This document shows, piece after piece, positions 21,765-33,600 of a stretch of 64,000 nt of DNA. The stretch comes from Enoplosus armatus. Its lineage: Eukaryota; Chordata; Actinopteri; Centrarchiformes; Enoplosidae. The notes under the pieces were generated by a model that was not told where the DNA came from, did not search any database, and saw only the letters and a program-made list of their open reading frames with translations. The translations under genes were made by a program, and so were the position numbers. How positions within the stretch are numbered: the first letter of the stretch is position 1; every line of letters begins with the position of its first letter. The DNA lies in assembly GCF_043641665.1 (NCBI RefSeq), contig NC_092198.1:13571001-13635000 (forward strand). The letters run 5' to 3'.

Positions 21765-22933
21765 TCAGCCCATTATCCTCTGCGCATCCTTGTCTATAAT
21801 GTTCCTGAAGAGCTTGGCCAGCTGCCTCTGAGGTTTCTCTTCCCTCAACTTCATAAAGCTGCTGTTACGTTTAGAGGGAGGTGGGCTCCCCCATCTGAAG
21901 TGACTCATCCGATAGGTCCCATCTTTTCTCTCCTGCAGGCTCAAAGGGACATGTGATTTAGAGCTGACCCTCGCCCTCAGAAATGCCTGGTTTTGATGAC
22001 TATCACCATTCAGGTCCCCCTTTGCTTCATCCTCGTTACTTCTCAGCTGCCTGCGAACCTGATGGGGGAAACTGCCCTCAGAAGAGCCCCCTCCCTCCAG
22101 AGAAGAGGCAAACACTTTTACAGGCCTGCGTTTGCGGCCGGATGGTTTGCCCCAGCGGAAATGCTCCATCGAATAGGAGCGTCGCCGCTCGCTGTTGGCT
22201 TTCAGATCTGATATTTTGTCTTCTGAGACCAGGTTGGCCCGAAGGATCCTGAGTAAGAGGTCATCATCATTAACATTCAGGGCCAATGTGCTGAGCTCCG
22301 GGAATTCAGTCTGGACCACAGACATGCAGAGGTGAATACAGTCCTGCGTGGGAAGGAATCACAGAGACACCAGCAAACTTTTTAAAACAAATGTGCAATT
22401 GACTGTATTTTAACAACAACAAAGTTTCTGATCATCATTATGCCAATGAGCTGTTTTAAGATCTACATTTTGTTTGTCACAAAACAATCAAAGTAGCTGT
22501 TCTGGAGCTTTTGATCATGTCACACGATCCTCCTGAGCAGTTTGCTCTGTTGTCTTGGAATTGTAGATGTAGATTTTTCATAAGGACTTCTCATTCGTGT
22601 TGGCTTAGAAGTTGAGCATCGAAAGATTCAGAAGAGAATCTGAAGAAGATTTATTTATTTTATTTTATTTTTTTGTTTTGTTTTGCTTTTGAAAGTACTT
22701 TGAAATCCCTGTGAGAAATCTGTTGAAGAAATAAACCTGCCCATTGATGGCGGTAACAGAAGAAATAGAAAGACGGCAACAACGTAGATGAAGAAGAGGA
22801 CAGTTTGACTTACCAGTAACATCCCCTTGTTGCTCAGGTTGCTGCAGATGGAGCTGTCCCAGCACACCGAGCCAAACCCGGGGACGCACACATAAGCCAT
22901 CACCACCACCAACAGCCAACATAGACACACCAT
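21765..22933 (-). CDS. pomcb: Proopiomelanocortin, teleost beta-type paralog
   Basis: POMC is a secreted prohormone cut by prohormone convertases into ACTH, melanocortins and, normally, beta-endorphin. Coding exons are 22814-22933 (40 codons, GTAAGT donor) and 21765-22343 (192 codons plus TGA), total 232 residues. A hydrophobic signal peptide spans about residues 1-22. The N-terminal four cysteines (24, 30, 42, 46) match the POMC N-peptide. RRR at 93-95 precedes ACTH at 96, with the melanocortin core SYSMEHFRWGKP followed by SGRKRR (alpha-MSH release and amidation). ACTH ends before RR at 137-138. Beta-MSH lies between RK (179-180) and KR (198-199) with intact MSHFRWG. The beta-endorphin position (200-232) starts NSSFM instead of the opioid core YGGFM. 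There is no gamma-MSH, as in other ray-finned fish. The diverged ACTH tail and lost opioid core indicate the beta paralog rather than pomca. It is convergent with efr3b, as human POMC is with EFR3B. Confidence 0.93.
22344..22813 (-). other. pomcb intron 2
   Basis: A 470-nt intron between the signal-peptide exon and the hormone exon, with donor GTAAGT and acceptor CCCACGCAG. No repeat or extra exon was recognised. Confidence 0.85.
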
Positions 22934-22940
22934 CTTCAGC

Positions 22941-25314
22941 CTGGTGTGGAGGACAGAAACACAAGTGTGGCTGTGAGCTGAAATAAAGCCACAGCAGAAC
23001 TCTCTTCAAACCACAACAAACCAGTCCCGGCAGGCCTCCCTTCCTTATATAACGTGTCCTGTTTCAACACCGTCTTTGAGATAGCTGGTGGATTTTTAGC
23101 TATGTGTGTCATGGTTGAATAATAGCTGTGAGCTCAAATACCATTAATCAACATTCCCTTTGCAGCCAACATTACACTCATTGTAACAGATGGTCTTGTT
23201 AATCAGCAGCACATTAATCTTATTTGAAAGGGGTTCATAATGAAAATGCTGGAAAATGTGATGGCAGGGTCTCTTCTATAAGAGTTCCCAAAAGCGGCTC
23301 GATTAAGGTTTGTAGTTTTAACATTAAGGGACTGTATGAAAAGGGGGAGGAAGGGTTGGTTTGATTGTTTTGGGAGAGCAATGGCAGGGTTTTATATATT
23401 TTTTTTACTTTATATTAATATTATATATATAAAATACCCACGTCCACAAAATGCCTTTCCCCGTGCACCATGGACCATCAATTTGTTTATTTCTTTTAGT
23501 TTTATTAACTTCCTAGAAGCATAATGTCGGTTTTGAGAGACAGCAAACGTCAGACCTGGATTTTAATAAATAGTAACCAACATAACAAAACAGTGGTAAA
23601 GTTAAATGTATCAGATTTGTTTTCATTTTTTTTTTTTTTTTTACATTTTCATGAGATCAACCACAATTTTTGATACTATTTATGGCCAGCATTTTTTCTG
23701 CAATAGCCATTCATTGGCTATGGCATGATGAGAAAAAAAGGGAAATTATTGAATGACTTCTTTGATAAAACAACATGGGTTTGATTGGTTGATACACCAG
23801 TTGCTCGGTGACCACAGGAGTCGCCAAATCAACCAGGACTGAAATCTTAAGGTTTATAACTTTACTCCATACTATGCAAATTCAGCACAACCCAACCTGT
23901 TCTACTGATGGCTGAAGAATCTCAGTTCCCCCCTTTGCTTACTGAATGTCAGCCATAATAACTGGCAATAGTTTGAAGAAAATATTAATGGCCATAGGGA
24001 GGGTCTGGCCTTTTAAAAAGTCATCTTCCCCACTGCAATCATTTCCATACAGTCCCTACAGTGTGTTGATATACACTTTCCAGATGCTATACACTGCTCT
24101 TTTTTTAACAGAGAGACTTAATTTGAAATGTGGGCAGCAAACATTACCTTTCTGCTAGTTCAAAGACAGTGATCAATGCGCATACGGATACATGCAAGGA
24201 AACACAGATATTGTATGAGGCTTCATATAGGTCCCACACATTTCAAAAACAATATATTCCTTCTTAAGTGATGAGGAAGGCTTACATACTAATCCTTTTC
24301 AGTGAATGACTTCCCTTGTGACGCATCTCCAAAGGGCACACGCCTCACCCTGGTCTCTTTGTGGCTGTGTTTATTATTGTAACATCTCGTCCTCTTCGTT
24401 AGTCTTGTCTTATTGTCTTACATGGTCTGACTGCCTCAAGTAAAGACTATTTTTACTTACAAACCCTGCCTGTGTTGAGTTGAGCTTTTGAGTCCTCTCC
24501 TTCTGCACCCAGCTGTTACAATTATCACTTCTTCTCCTCCTATTCTCTCTCATCCCATGTTAGACTATTCATTTATGAGTAAAATATGTAGGGGGTTTAT
24601 TTTGCACAAGCTGGGTAACTATGAGATTTAGCACTTCACCTGCACTCGGTTAAAAGCTCCTTCAGAAAACCCCATTCCTCTTTTTTTATTTCTCATTTTT
24701 GTCTTGGTGCATTAAATGTCCAACAGGGGATGAGTTCAAATTCTTTCCTTTGTTTGGAAATTGCATCTTGTTGTTTCTCCCTCCCGCCTCTATAATTCTG
24801 AGGAGTGACTCCTTGGTGGGCCATCGTCTTTGTAACTCTGGCAGAGACTCGTCTTCACTCTTCCTACAGTATGACTCACTCAGCTGAGCTCTGCTCTCCA
24901 CAGACACACTCTGATAAAAGAAGCCTGAGAGCTGCAATCAAAATAGATTGAAACCTGATGTGTTGACGTTATATAATTATTTAAAGCCTGTGTAAGTTAG
25001 ATTCATGTTTGTAGAGGCATGTGTTAATGGGAATCAATTCAAATGTCACCCAAAACTGTGCATATTCTTCAAAAAGCTGAGGTGTGACTATGAGATATAA
25101 ATCCACTTGAATAATAATTTACAGATCAAATGCAGCTGTACATGTCAGAAAATGTCAGCAAATCCTAAATCAGTCTGTCAGTGAGTGTGGTTAATCAATG
25201 CAATAGTGCTCATTCAGTCAGAAAAAGAAGAAGAAGGTAACAACAATCAGACACATTTTTGATCCATGCCAAAACAACAAGAAATCACAAACAACTTCAG
25301 GATGTTTTTCTTAC
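22941..25314 (-). other. pomcb intron 1 (inferred)
   Basis: It runs from the donor GTAAGA after exon 1 to the acceptor CACACCAG seven bases before the ATG. It contains a probable retroelement 3' fragment (24360-24525) and a poly-T stretch near 23626-23641. A second TATA-like TTATATAA at 23045-23052 lies in it, 112 bp before the ATG, and could be an alternative promoter. Confidence 0.6.
24360..24525 (+). repeat. Possible retroelement 3' end fragment
   Basis: The order 'agtaaagactattttt...cctgcctgtgttgag...gagtcctctccttctgcaccc...tgttacaa' resembles the 3' tails of fish retroelements ('...ggtcctccctctgcaaccctgacag'). Assignment rests on memory of the pattern and was not searched. Confidence 0.35.
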
Positions 25315-25470
25315 CTTTTCCAAACGCTTTGTTCTCCTCTCTTCTTGTTTTTCTCCCTCCGTTTGTCCACAGATCTTCCAGAGTGGCGACTCTTAACTGT
25401 GATCCCTCTCCTCCTCTTCTGCCTCCTCTCTGCTCTGTGATGAAATGCTCAGTCGGAGAGGGTCTGCTGT
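25315..25470 (-). other. pomcb: Inferred non-coding exon 1 (5' UTR) of pomcb
   Basis: On the minus strand, a TATAAAAA box at 25496-25503 is followed after about 30 bp by a purine-rich, ORF-free stretch ending GGAAAAG|GTAAGA at 25315/25314. POMC genes have exactly this structure: a non-coding exon 1, then a coding exon beginning a few bases before the ATG (here at 22940). The 5' end is estimated from TATA spacing. Confidence 0.6.
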
Positions 25471-25495
25471 TGCTTCCTTAGAGGAGGAAAAGCTC

Positions 25496-25503
25496 TTTTT
25501 ATA
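25496..25503 (-). promoter_or_regulatory. pomcb TATA box
   Basis: TATAAAAA on the minus strand, placed to start transcription near 25470 and to feed the inferred exon 1 with its consensus donor. Confidence 0.6.
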
Positions 25504-25591
25504 GAGACACGAGGTACGGCGCTCATAGTCTCAAGGCCTCAGGGTGTGATTGAGGTAAAGGGTCTCCAGCTCATTTCTGGATGGGGGAGGA

Positions 25592-25619
25592 GTGTGTGTT
25601 TGTGTGTTTGTGTATAAGA
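25592..25619. repeat. GT-rich stretch in pomcb upstream region
   Basis: A short imperfect GTGTGTTT repeat about 90 bp upstream of the inferred TATA box. Confidence 0.7.
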
Positions 25620-25663
25620 TTGATATACAGACCACCCACGCTCTTTTTAATCAATGGTGCAGC

Positions 25664-25671
25664 TCACGTCA
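25664..25671 (-). promoter_or_regulatory. CRE-like site upstream of pomcb
   Basis: TCACGTCA on plus (TGACGTGA on minus) is one base from the palindromic cAMP response element and lies about 160 bp upstream of the TATA box. POMC transcription is cAMP/CRH-responsive in pituitary corticotropes (family knowledge). Use of this site is inference. Confidence 0.35.
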
Positions 25672-26113
25672 CTGGACAACAGGTGAAGCATTACTGAACT
25701 ATTTAACTTGCTGCCCTCCTCTTCCTCCTCTTCCTCCTCCTCCTGCTTCTTCCTCTGGTCGGGCTGCAATCTCAGAAGCCCTTAAGCGTTCTTAATGGGT
25801 GATTATGGGGATGTTTCAGTGCTCTTAGGTACATTTTTGAGCGCATTTTTACATTATCATGAGCTGATAGAAACAGCTGCAGCTCATTATTAGACCCCTG
25901 TCAATCCCCGGCTCTAAGTCCTTCAAAGGTCTGTCCTAATCAATGAGAGCAACATCCTTTCAAAAAAGCTGCAGAGCCAGTGTGAAGTGTGCAAATCAAT
26001 TGACTGATTGGATCGTTTTTTCGGCCGTGTGCGTGTTTCCCTGTGTGGAAACTTCATTAGGAAGACCTGACTCACTGGTTGGATGTCATGACTACTACCT
26101 TGAATGGATATAT

Positions 26114-26124
26114 ACACACACACA

Positions 26125-26192
<68 letters not shown>
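26114..26192. repeat. Long (CA)n microsatellite
   Basis: About 39 CA units with one interruption (CACAAACA) near the start, 0.6 kb upstream of the pomcb promoter. Confidence 0.95.
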
Positions 26193-26196
<4 letters not shown>

Positions 26197-29100
26197 GCTT
26201 TATAAAAGGACAGGCTGTGCTGTTGAAAAGAAAATCACTTTCCTTTCATTTGCTAAATACCAATATCATACACATTCATCTCTCTGTTTGCTACAGGCGT
26301 ATTGATTTTTTTTCAAGGAAAAATATAGAAGGACGAACCACACAGAATAACGGGAGTTTGACGGAGGAGGCAACATGTGTCTGCTGTAAGAAACACTAAT
26401 CAATCAATTCCCTTTCATAATACAAGTTGTTTAAGATTGAAAACGTAATATCATTTTGCAGTGTCCTCAAAATATGTCCATACATCCTGCCTTCACTGTG
26501 ACTTTAAAAGAACAAAGTCACTAAATAAAGAGTAAGACTTGAATACAATTGAAGAAAAGTTTGTCAGTAAATCATAATATGGTAAGTATTTGCCAATAAA
26601 ATGGCAACAGCAGCGCAGTTATGTAAAATAATGAAGCTTTTTTTTTTTTATTAAAATGTATTACTTAATATTGAAAACACAAATCATGAGTCATGCTGTG
26701 ATTATTTGAAATGAACTGCCTCTATCCTGTTAATGCTGTGGATCCCTTATCCCTTCTGTCATCACAGCCCTAAATTAAATTTCCACTTAAACACTATGTA
26801 AAGATATATACAGTAAATGTGCACATGGGTATGTAAGTGCATGTGCAAATATCTGTAAGGGTGGTAATGTACAGTATATGTTCATGTGTGGCCACATTTT
26901 CATTGTATGTTTTTTATGTGAGCATGTGCATAAGCATGTGCCGACTGTGGAAGCAAATGACATGCAAAATAATGTGTATGTACTGATAAAAGGAGACCAG
27001 TTACATATATTAAAATAAAAGGAAAAATGTATGATAATGTCAAATAAAAAACATCAAGCAATACTGGAAGGTGCTAGAAAATGACATGATATTGATCATG
27101 AAATAAATGACAATTTATGTTTATGAAATGCTTTGTTGTTCTTTGTCCTTGTCCAACTTTGATTTGATAGTGCAGGTCTGTGACAAAAAACAAACAGATG
27201 AGCAGCAAATCTTCTTTATTAGGTCGGGTGAAGTTACAAAGAAACATTCCTTCGTTTATATGTTGTAACTTAAAGCCGTTCCTCACCAGGGAAGAGGACA
27301 CATAGAGGTTGAACTTGATGTCTTTTCCCTTTTGCTTAACAAAACAGAATCAGACATTTCCCAAAGCTTCAGTGCACCGTGAACTTGTAAAACACATTGT
27401 TGCATTGAGGAGAATAGAGGATGTTTTCCAGAGAGGGTTAGGGTTGTGTGTAAAATGTAGACTAACTGGTAACTAATTCTGATGAAAAGAGAGGCGGAGA
27501 CATTATGTTTATTCTCATCCAAAATCAAGTGTAAAGAATCATAAATGAACGTTCTCCTATGCCAAATAATATATTACACACTTTAAGTACTTTTTTAAAG
27601 GGAGTTCTGGGGGGAACTATTACTCCTTGGTCAGCTCTTTGTCTTGAGGTGGTGTTATGTTGCCCAAGCAGGCATATATATAACCTCAATGACCCATCAC
27701 GCAGTTTTAAATGGCCCTGCTCCTTTTCTTACACTTCAGGATAGTTCCTCACTGCGGGATCTATTAAGCTACCCTCACGTTCATGGAAGGTTGGCAGGAT
27801 CAGTGTTGTTGTTATGCATTATAGAAAATTGAAAGTTGTCTCTGGCATTTTATTACGTTCTGACATGAACATAACAGGTTAAAAGTGTGTGTGGATAGGT
27901 TTAAACTTTATGTTCACAGTTTTGATGCCACATTGTTAGCACTAAATACGACCTCTATACAGACGTTTTTACTTGCATTATGATATCTAGATTTTCAGAA
28001 TATCATCTGCATTTTTAAACTGAAATGGTGTAAAAGGTTCAGCTGTAATTCCACATTAAGAAAAATTAATTAAATTGCAGATAATGTGTCACGATTAAAT
28101 AAATCAACAGAATAAACAGAATGCAGCCAAATGCTTCGGTTGTTGTCGGCTACTACTTTTTGAAATGTACTCAAAACACTCCCAATATACAGTAATTGTA
28201 AATAAATAACAGGCATAATTGTCAGCAGTAGGAGAAGCAGACGACGCTTTGCACAATCCTGTAAAATCATATGAACATATAATTAGTAAAATGTAATGTT
28301 TTAGAGCATGTAGTAATAAGATTTAATACAATTTAAGAGCTGAATGTGGACAGTCTGAAGTGGCAGTAATTCTCTCGTCTCCTTCAGCCTCTGTAGATTT
28401 AATGCACTTAACCTCCACATGGCCCTCCTCTGCAGGTGGTGTTTGTTCTGGTCGGCCCCTGCTTGTGAGTTTGAGTCATTACTGGATACGAATGCTAAAA
28501 CAAAAAGAGCATGCTTGCTAAGCCACCTCTGCGATGGATAAATAAAGGTTAAAAATAAATAGAGATGATGCATTCCAATGGCACTTAGGAGTGTAATTCC
28601 TATCCCTGTTGATGTTGCTTGCTTAATAACAATGCAACCCCCAGACAAGGCTGTGCACGGTGTGAATCACTGCCTAATAAAGGCTCTGCCATTTAACCAA
28701 CTGCCATGCATACAAGTATAATCATCTCATCAATCTGGAGAGGTTTTAGAGAGCACCCTTTGCAGATCCAGGTGGAGAAGACACGCGACTCGTTTGCTGC
28801 ACTGAATGATAAATGTTGAACGAGGCAAATATTGAGGCAGCATTTGTCTTAATATGTAGAGTTCTGTCACATGAAATGTTTTCACACACATCACTGTGAC
28901 CTCAAGTTGTATAAAAGGATAGATAACTTCAATATGATGTGCACAAATACAGTGTTTGGTCCTATTACGGCGTTAGTATCTTGCGTATTTGCATTCATGT
29001 ATGGTGCATATCAGTAGTGGAAAGTAAAGGCAGTATCTAGGCTACAGTATACACCCATTATTTATGTGTGGGGTGTCAGAGGCCACAGCTGTTAAATGCA

Positions 29101-29267
29101 ACAGATGCAACATGCACCACTCCTCCTAAATCCCAAATACGTCTCTCTGGATGTTATTAAGTTCCATAACAGTTTCTCTCCAGGGTCTACTTGACCCCAA
29201 ACATAAGTAACGTCATATGTAGGATGATGTAATGTACATTTCTTTGTGAGTGACTTTTTGGCAAAAT

Positions 29268-29289
29268 ATATATATATATATATATATAT
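29268..29289. repeat. (AT)n microsatellite
   Basis: About eleven AT units in the intergenic region. Confidence 0.9.
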
Positions 29290-29689
29290 TTGATTATGAC
29301 CCTGGACACCCCCCCAGCCCACTTTTCACTCTACTCTCATCTGGCCGCAGATACAGTGACACTGAGATAGAAAAAGACACGTTTTAGCCGAAGTTTTGTG
29401 CCCTCTGACATTGTAGTTCTTAACTCCATAACACACTATGTATTCTGTAATGTATTTATGTTGTCACACATAATGCACTCTGTGGCATCTATCTCATGTT
29501 TAGCCCATGTAACACATACATGCTCATTTCCATATTTTGTCACCTTTAACCAAACGTGTATGCTCAATGGAAGAGTCACCACTTACAAACTTTTCTGTCG
29601 CAATCTCCTCCTCAGTTCCCCTCAGCCCGTCTCCAGCCCCATGCTCTCTTCTCCAGGCCATGTTTTTTCCTCAAACTCCCCAGACCTGC

Positions 29690-29960
29690 CTCCCAAACTT
29701 TTCCACCATACTTCAACATTCACTTGCTCACCTGTTCTCACTTCCCTCATCAGCCACTCACTACTAGTACCGGTCCACGTCCTTTGTTCGTTGCCAGTTC
29801 GTTTTATGTTATGTTGCTGTGTCTTTCATGTCTTGGTTCCCTGTTTCTGCCTGTTTTGGACCTTGCTTTTTGGACTTTGGATTTTCTGTCTGCTCCCTTG
29901 GATGTGTTTGCCTGTGTTGGACTGACAGTCCTGCCTCACTATTCTGTAGGTGTTTGTCCC
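29690..29960 (+). repeat. Possible retroelement-derived fragment
   Basis: T- and pyrimidine-rich text such as 'ctcatcagccactcacta', 'cttggttccctgtttctgcc', 'ttggaccttgctttttggac' and 'ttgcctgtgttggac' resembles the 3' part of dispersed fish retroelements. The overlapping ORFs (up to 175 codons) show no protein motif. Confidence 0.4.
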
Positions 29961-30307
29961 CCTGGTTTCGGAACAATTTTCCAGCTCCTGTGGTCATCAC
30001 ACCAACCAAATTCCTCTTGGGCATTTGTGCAGGAGTAACCCACCCCCCAGCATACTGAGCAGCAGACTGTTTGACTGACACTCATCTGACCAGTGCTAGG
30101 TACAAAGACCCCTCACAGCGCTGACGGCCACAAACAAGTGAGAATTAGCATGTCTGCCCCGAGCTGAAAGCCAGCTCAGCATAACGTCATGTGAACAACC
30201 TCTACTGCAGCTGCTGTCACGTCCCAGTGAATAAGCCAAACTCTTCCATCAACTGGGCCAGAATCCCATAACAATAAACTTCATGTTCGGGTATAATTTG
30301 GACATTA

Positions 30308-30475
30308 GATAGAGACAGTGGAGGAGGAAGTATTCAGACCTGTTAAGTAAAAGTACTAATACTACACACAAGTGAAAGTCATGCTTTGACAACATTCCTT
30401 ACGTAAAAGTATATAAGTAAAATCAGGAAATTGCACTAAAGTGCTACTAAGTAATGCAGAAAAATGTGACTGATA
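30308..30475 (+). repeat. Teleost interspersed repeat ('ggaggaagtattcagac' type)
   Basis: It contains 'ggaggaagtattcagacc', 'aagtaaaagtactaatac', 'aagtgaaagtc' and 'acgtaaaagtatataagtaa', the characteristic wording of a very common fish repeat built of AAGTAAAAGTA units. The element class was not determined. Confidence 0.6.
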
Positions 30476-30559
30476 TACTATTATATATCATCTCATTTGA
30501 TTATTACTGAGCAGCATTTCACTGTTGTAGTTTCTTGAGGTGGAGCTCATTTCCATCTA

Positions 30560-30612
30560 TTTTACATAAGGCTGCAACTAATAATTAATTTCATTATGGA
30601 TTCATCTGAAAG
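30560..30612 (+). repeat. End fragment of the 'gggctgcaactaa' fish repeat
   Basis: 'aaggctgcaactaataatta..ttcattatggattcatctg' is the terminal part of the same family as at 545-783 and 40620-40911, in the opposite orientation. Confidence 0.55.
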
Positions 30613-33600
30613 TGGAAACAGGTGAGCAGGTGAGCGTGGAAGGTCAGGTGACTGGGACCAGAGGGAAAGGGGTTACTGCAGGGCAGGAGGGAGAGAAAAG
30701 TAGGGGACAAAAGTGATTTCAGAATGAAAATAATACAAGTCAGATCAAATAATGCCTTTGCATGCTAACCATGTTATTATCTCAGTTTGCTTCTTCCATT
30801 CTCATCTTTCATATCTGTCATCGTGAATGTACATTATGCACAAAAAACCCCAACTATGCACATGTAATAAAAACAGCACATTGTAAGAAATTGATAATTG
30901 TTTTAAATCTAGGACCAGCCGGACTTAACGGCAGCAGTGTTTAGCTTACTGAGATCATGTCCACCCTGACGTGGATTTATCTCTGGTGGGGTAATTCACA
31001 AAAATGTAAGAAATGCAGTTAGATGGGGCTCCACCCGCACTAGTATCTCAAGGTTGTTCCTTTAAAGGTTTTCACCTAAATAGCTTTTTATTAGGTTTTA
31101 TTATATACGATTACAGTATATTTCACTTAATGTCACCTTTTTCAAACACTATTTCATGTACACAATAAAACCAAAACATGTCACTAGACTACAAAGTACT
31201 TTTACAAACATGTCATGCTTCACCAGTACACACATGAACATGTGTGCACCATCACACAGGTCGGATGCTGTACGTGCGCTATGGCTAACAAACCTGCCTA
31301 CAAATGTATTTATTTTTGAAGGGAAGACATCAAGGGAGGACACTTGACTTTAACACTGCTTATTTTGTTGAGGTTGACAGGTCTCATTCCTGAACTTGGA
31401 AACAGCATTTGACAAAACAACGTTGAAGTGGAGCTTTCGACCATATCACACAGTCTAAAATGACTGACTTGTCAACTTTTAAGCCAACCTGGATGAGAAG
31501 TCCGACAGGTGCTTATAACCATGGAAAGGTTGAACATCTACAGTTCCACGAGCAAACTATTGAGCAAACTACATTTGCTGAAGAAGACGGGCTGAAAGCT
31601 CCAGAACAAGTGAGTATGTCGACCTTGAATTGAGCTGGTTTTGCAAATTGTTTACTTGTGTTTCAATATAGCCTATTGCACCAACCTGACAGAGACGACT
31701 AACAGACTAATTCCTGGGCTGTTGCATCGCAAACTTTTGTCCGAGAGGATTCTTTCATGCTTCCTCCAATCCCAGAGTCCGCTCTTACAGACTTTGACAT
31801 GCATTCCCATGAAGTTCTTGAGGGTGCTATCTTGCTGAAATGGCCATGGGTTGGGGGGCTGTCTTGTGGATATTTTGCTTCCTTTTTGTACTCTGTCTGC
31901 TAATCTGCAATGTTATTGACTTTGCTTGACGGAGTTACTACATTTTTTCATTGAATTTCCTCTGCCCCACGTGACTTTTACAACAATGGAGGTTTATGGC
32001 ACTCAGACTTTGGCTGTATAGGTTTTGGTCTTTTCATGGGATTTGTTAATATCAGACAATACCATATTTATCACAGCAGTGGTTAATGCTTAGGGTTTTG
32101 GATGGTGGACACCATGGGTTATTCACAGCTTCGTCGCAGTGAAATCTTTTGATAGCTCCTCAGAGCTCACAACTTGTGACATAAGCTGACATTTTTAGAA
32201 TCTGCCAAAGACCATTGGAGTTTCTAAGAATTTCCAAGCGTGACACTCAAAATACTAACAAACAAACAAAAGGCCCACATTCAAAGGCCTTCGACTTTTT
32301 TGAATCATCAATTGCCTGGCAACAAAAATATAAAAAATATGACACCTTTTTACTGTCATTAGCGAGCCAGGCAGCTTCTTTTGTGGTGTCCTCTGTTCAT
32401 TTCCCAGTGCATCTCAGCTCAGTGATAGAGAAAGTCCAATTATTTCCCCCCAAATCTGCAGAATAAGATATTACATGACTAACGGCTGTTAGTCCTATAA
32501 TAGGCCACCTAAGCTTGAATTGGATTGACTTACTGCACCTGTAACCTTTTACAAACCAATTACAGACTTTATGTGAAGTATTTGCAGCTTTTCTCATTAT
32601 CCAGAGCAATCCATTACAAGCTCGGTGTCAGGTTATTCAACTGTGCGTCATGAATGAGGGAGCAGGAATGTCCCATTTGGTAAAAGTGTGATGCCTTGAT
32701 TCCTCCCTTACGTCGTAGGAGGAAGAAGGCGAGGTTCAAAGAAGTAAAAGGAGTTTTCTCCAACCACTCTATAATGTGAGGGAGGTGTTTTTAAAGTTGT
32801 CCCCTTGGAAGAGCATTTTAGAAAAGGTGAGTTTTTGTGGGTGGGAAACACTGGTTTAGTGTGGATGAAAGAACAAAACAAAGGGAGAGATTTGTGTTTT
32901 CAAAAGTATCCATTTACTGTAGCCATGGCTCTCGCCATATTTCAAGGCACCTAAAGACATGCTGGTTTATACCAGAACATGCCGCAGGTTCAGCAAAGCT
33001 TAACAAAACGCCTACAAGTTTCTGAGTCCCAGGATGAACTTTTTTCACACTGCCAAATCCCAAAACATGAGCTTCACAGACGAGCTGCTCTGGCTCTAAG
33101 CCAGACATGAGGATGCTGTGGGCAAACTGACGGACGCTGCTTCACCACACACACCACGCAAACCCTTCACAGGAAACACAGAGTTGTAGATGTTGTGCAT
33201 TTGTATTTTAGTTTATAGAACGTATATATCTCTCAAGTCTATGGGGTAAATAAGTGCCACACATTTTTAGTGTATCAGGAAGAATAGGACATACTTTTAC
33301 CCAAAAATGTACACTCTTTATCTTTTTGTTTATTTTCCTTTCCAATAATAACTGATTTTCCACTCATTTTTAAATTTGTCATTTCCCCTTGGCCAGACTA
33401 ATCTGTTAGGGGGCCCACGTGCAGAAAACATGTTTTGGGGCCCCTAATCCATTTTTAAACCACAGGGACCACAACATTTGGTACTGTGATGATGGAAGAC
33501 ACGTCTTAGTTGCACTGTGCATATGTTCAAACAATCGACCTACAGTGAACCTGGGCTCTTGGGGTCCCTGGAGGTGTGGGGCCCTGAAAGCTTTTGCACA

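Noticed and set aside
23045..23052. TTATATAA as the main pomcb TATA box
   Set aside because: It lies only 112 bp before the ATG, inside what the exon 1/exon 2 splice signals define as intron 1. TATAAAAA at 25496-25503 fits the known POMC structure better. It is kept only as a possible alternative.
26079..26399. His/Thr-repeat ORFs and similar ORFs over CA/GT runs elsewhere
   Set aside because: They are translations of microsatellites, not genes.
29398..30038. Overlapping ORFs of 160-175 codons
   Set aside because: They are low-complexity Ser/Pro/Phe-rich translations of a probable retroelement fragment in three frames, with no motif.
31440..31640. Possible end of a mobile element ('ctgaagaagacgggctgaaagctc')
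   Set aside because: The wording resembles ends of dispersed fish repeats, and a similar phrase lies in reverse near 21235-21285, but I could not define borders or family well enough to annotate.
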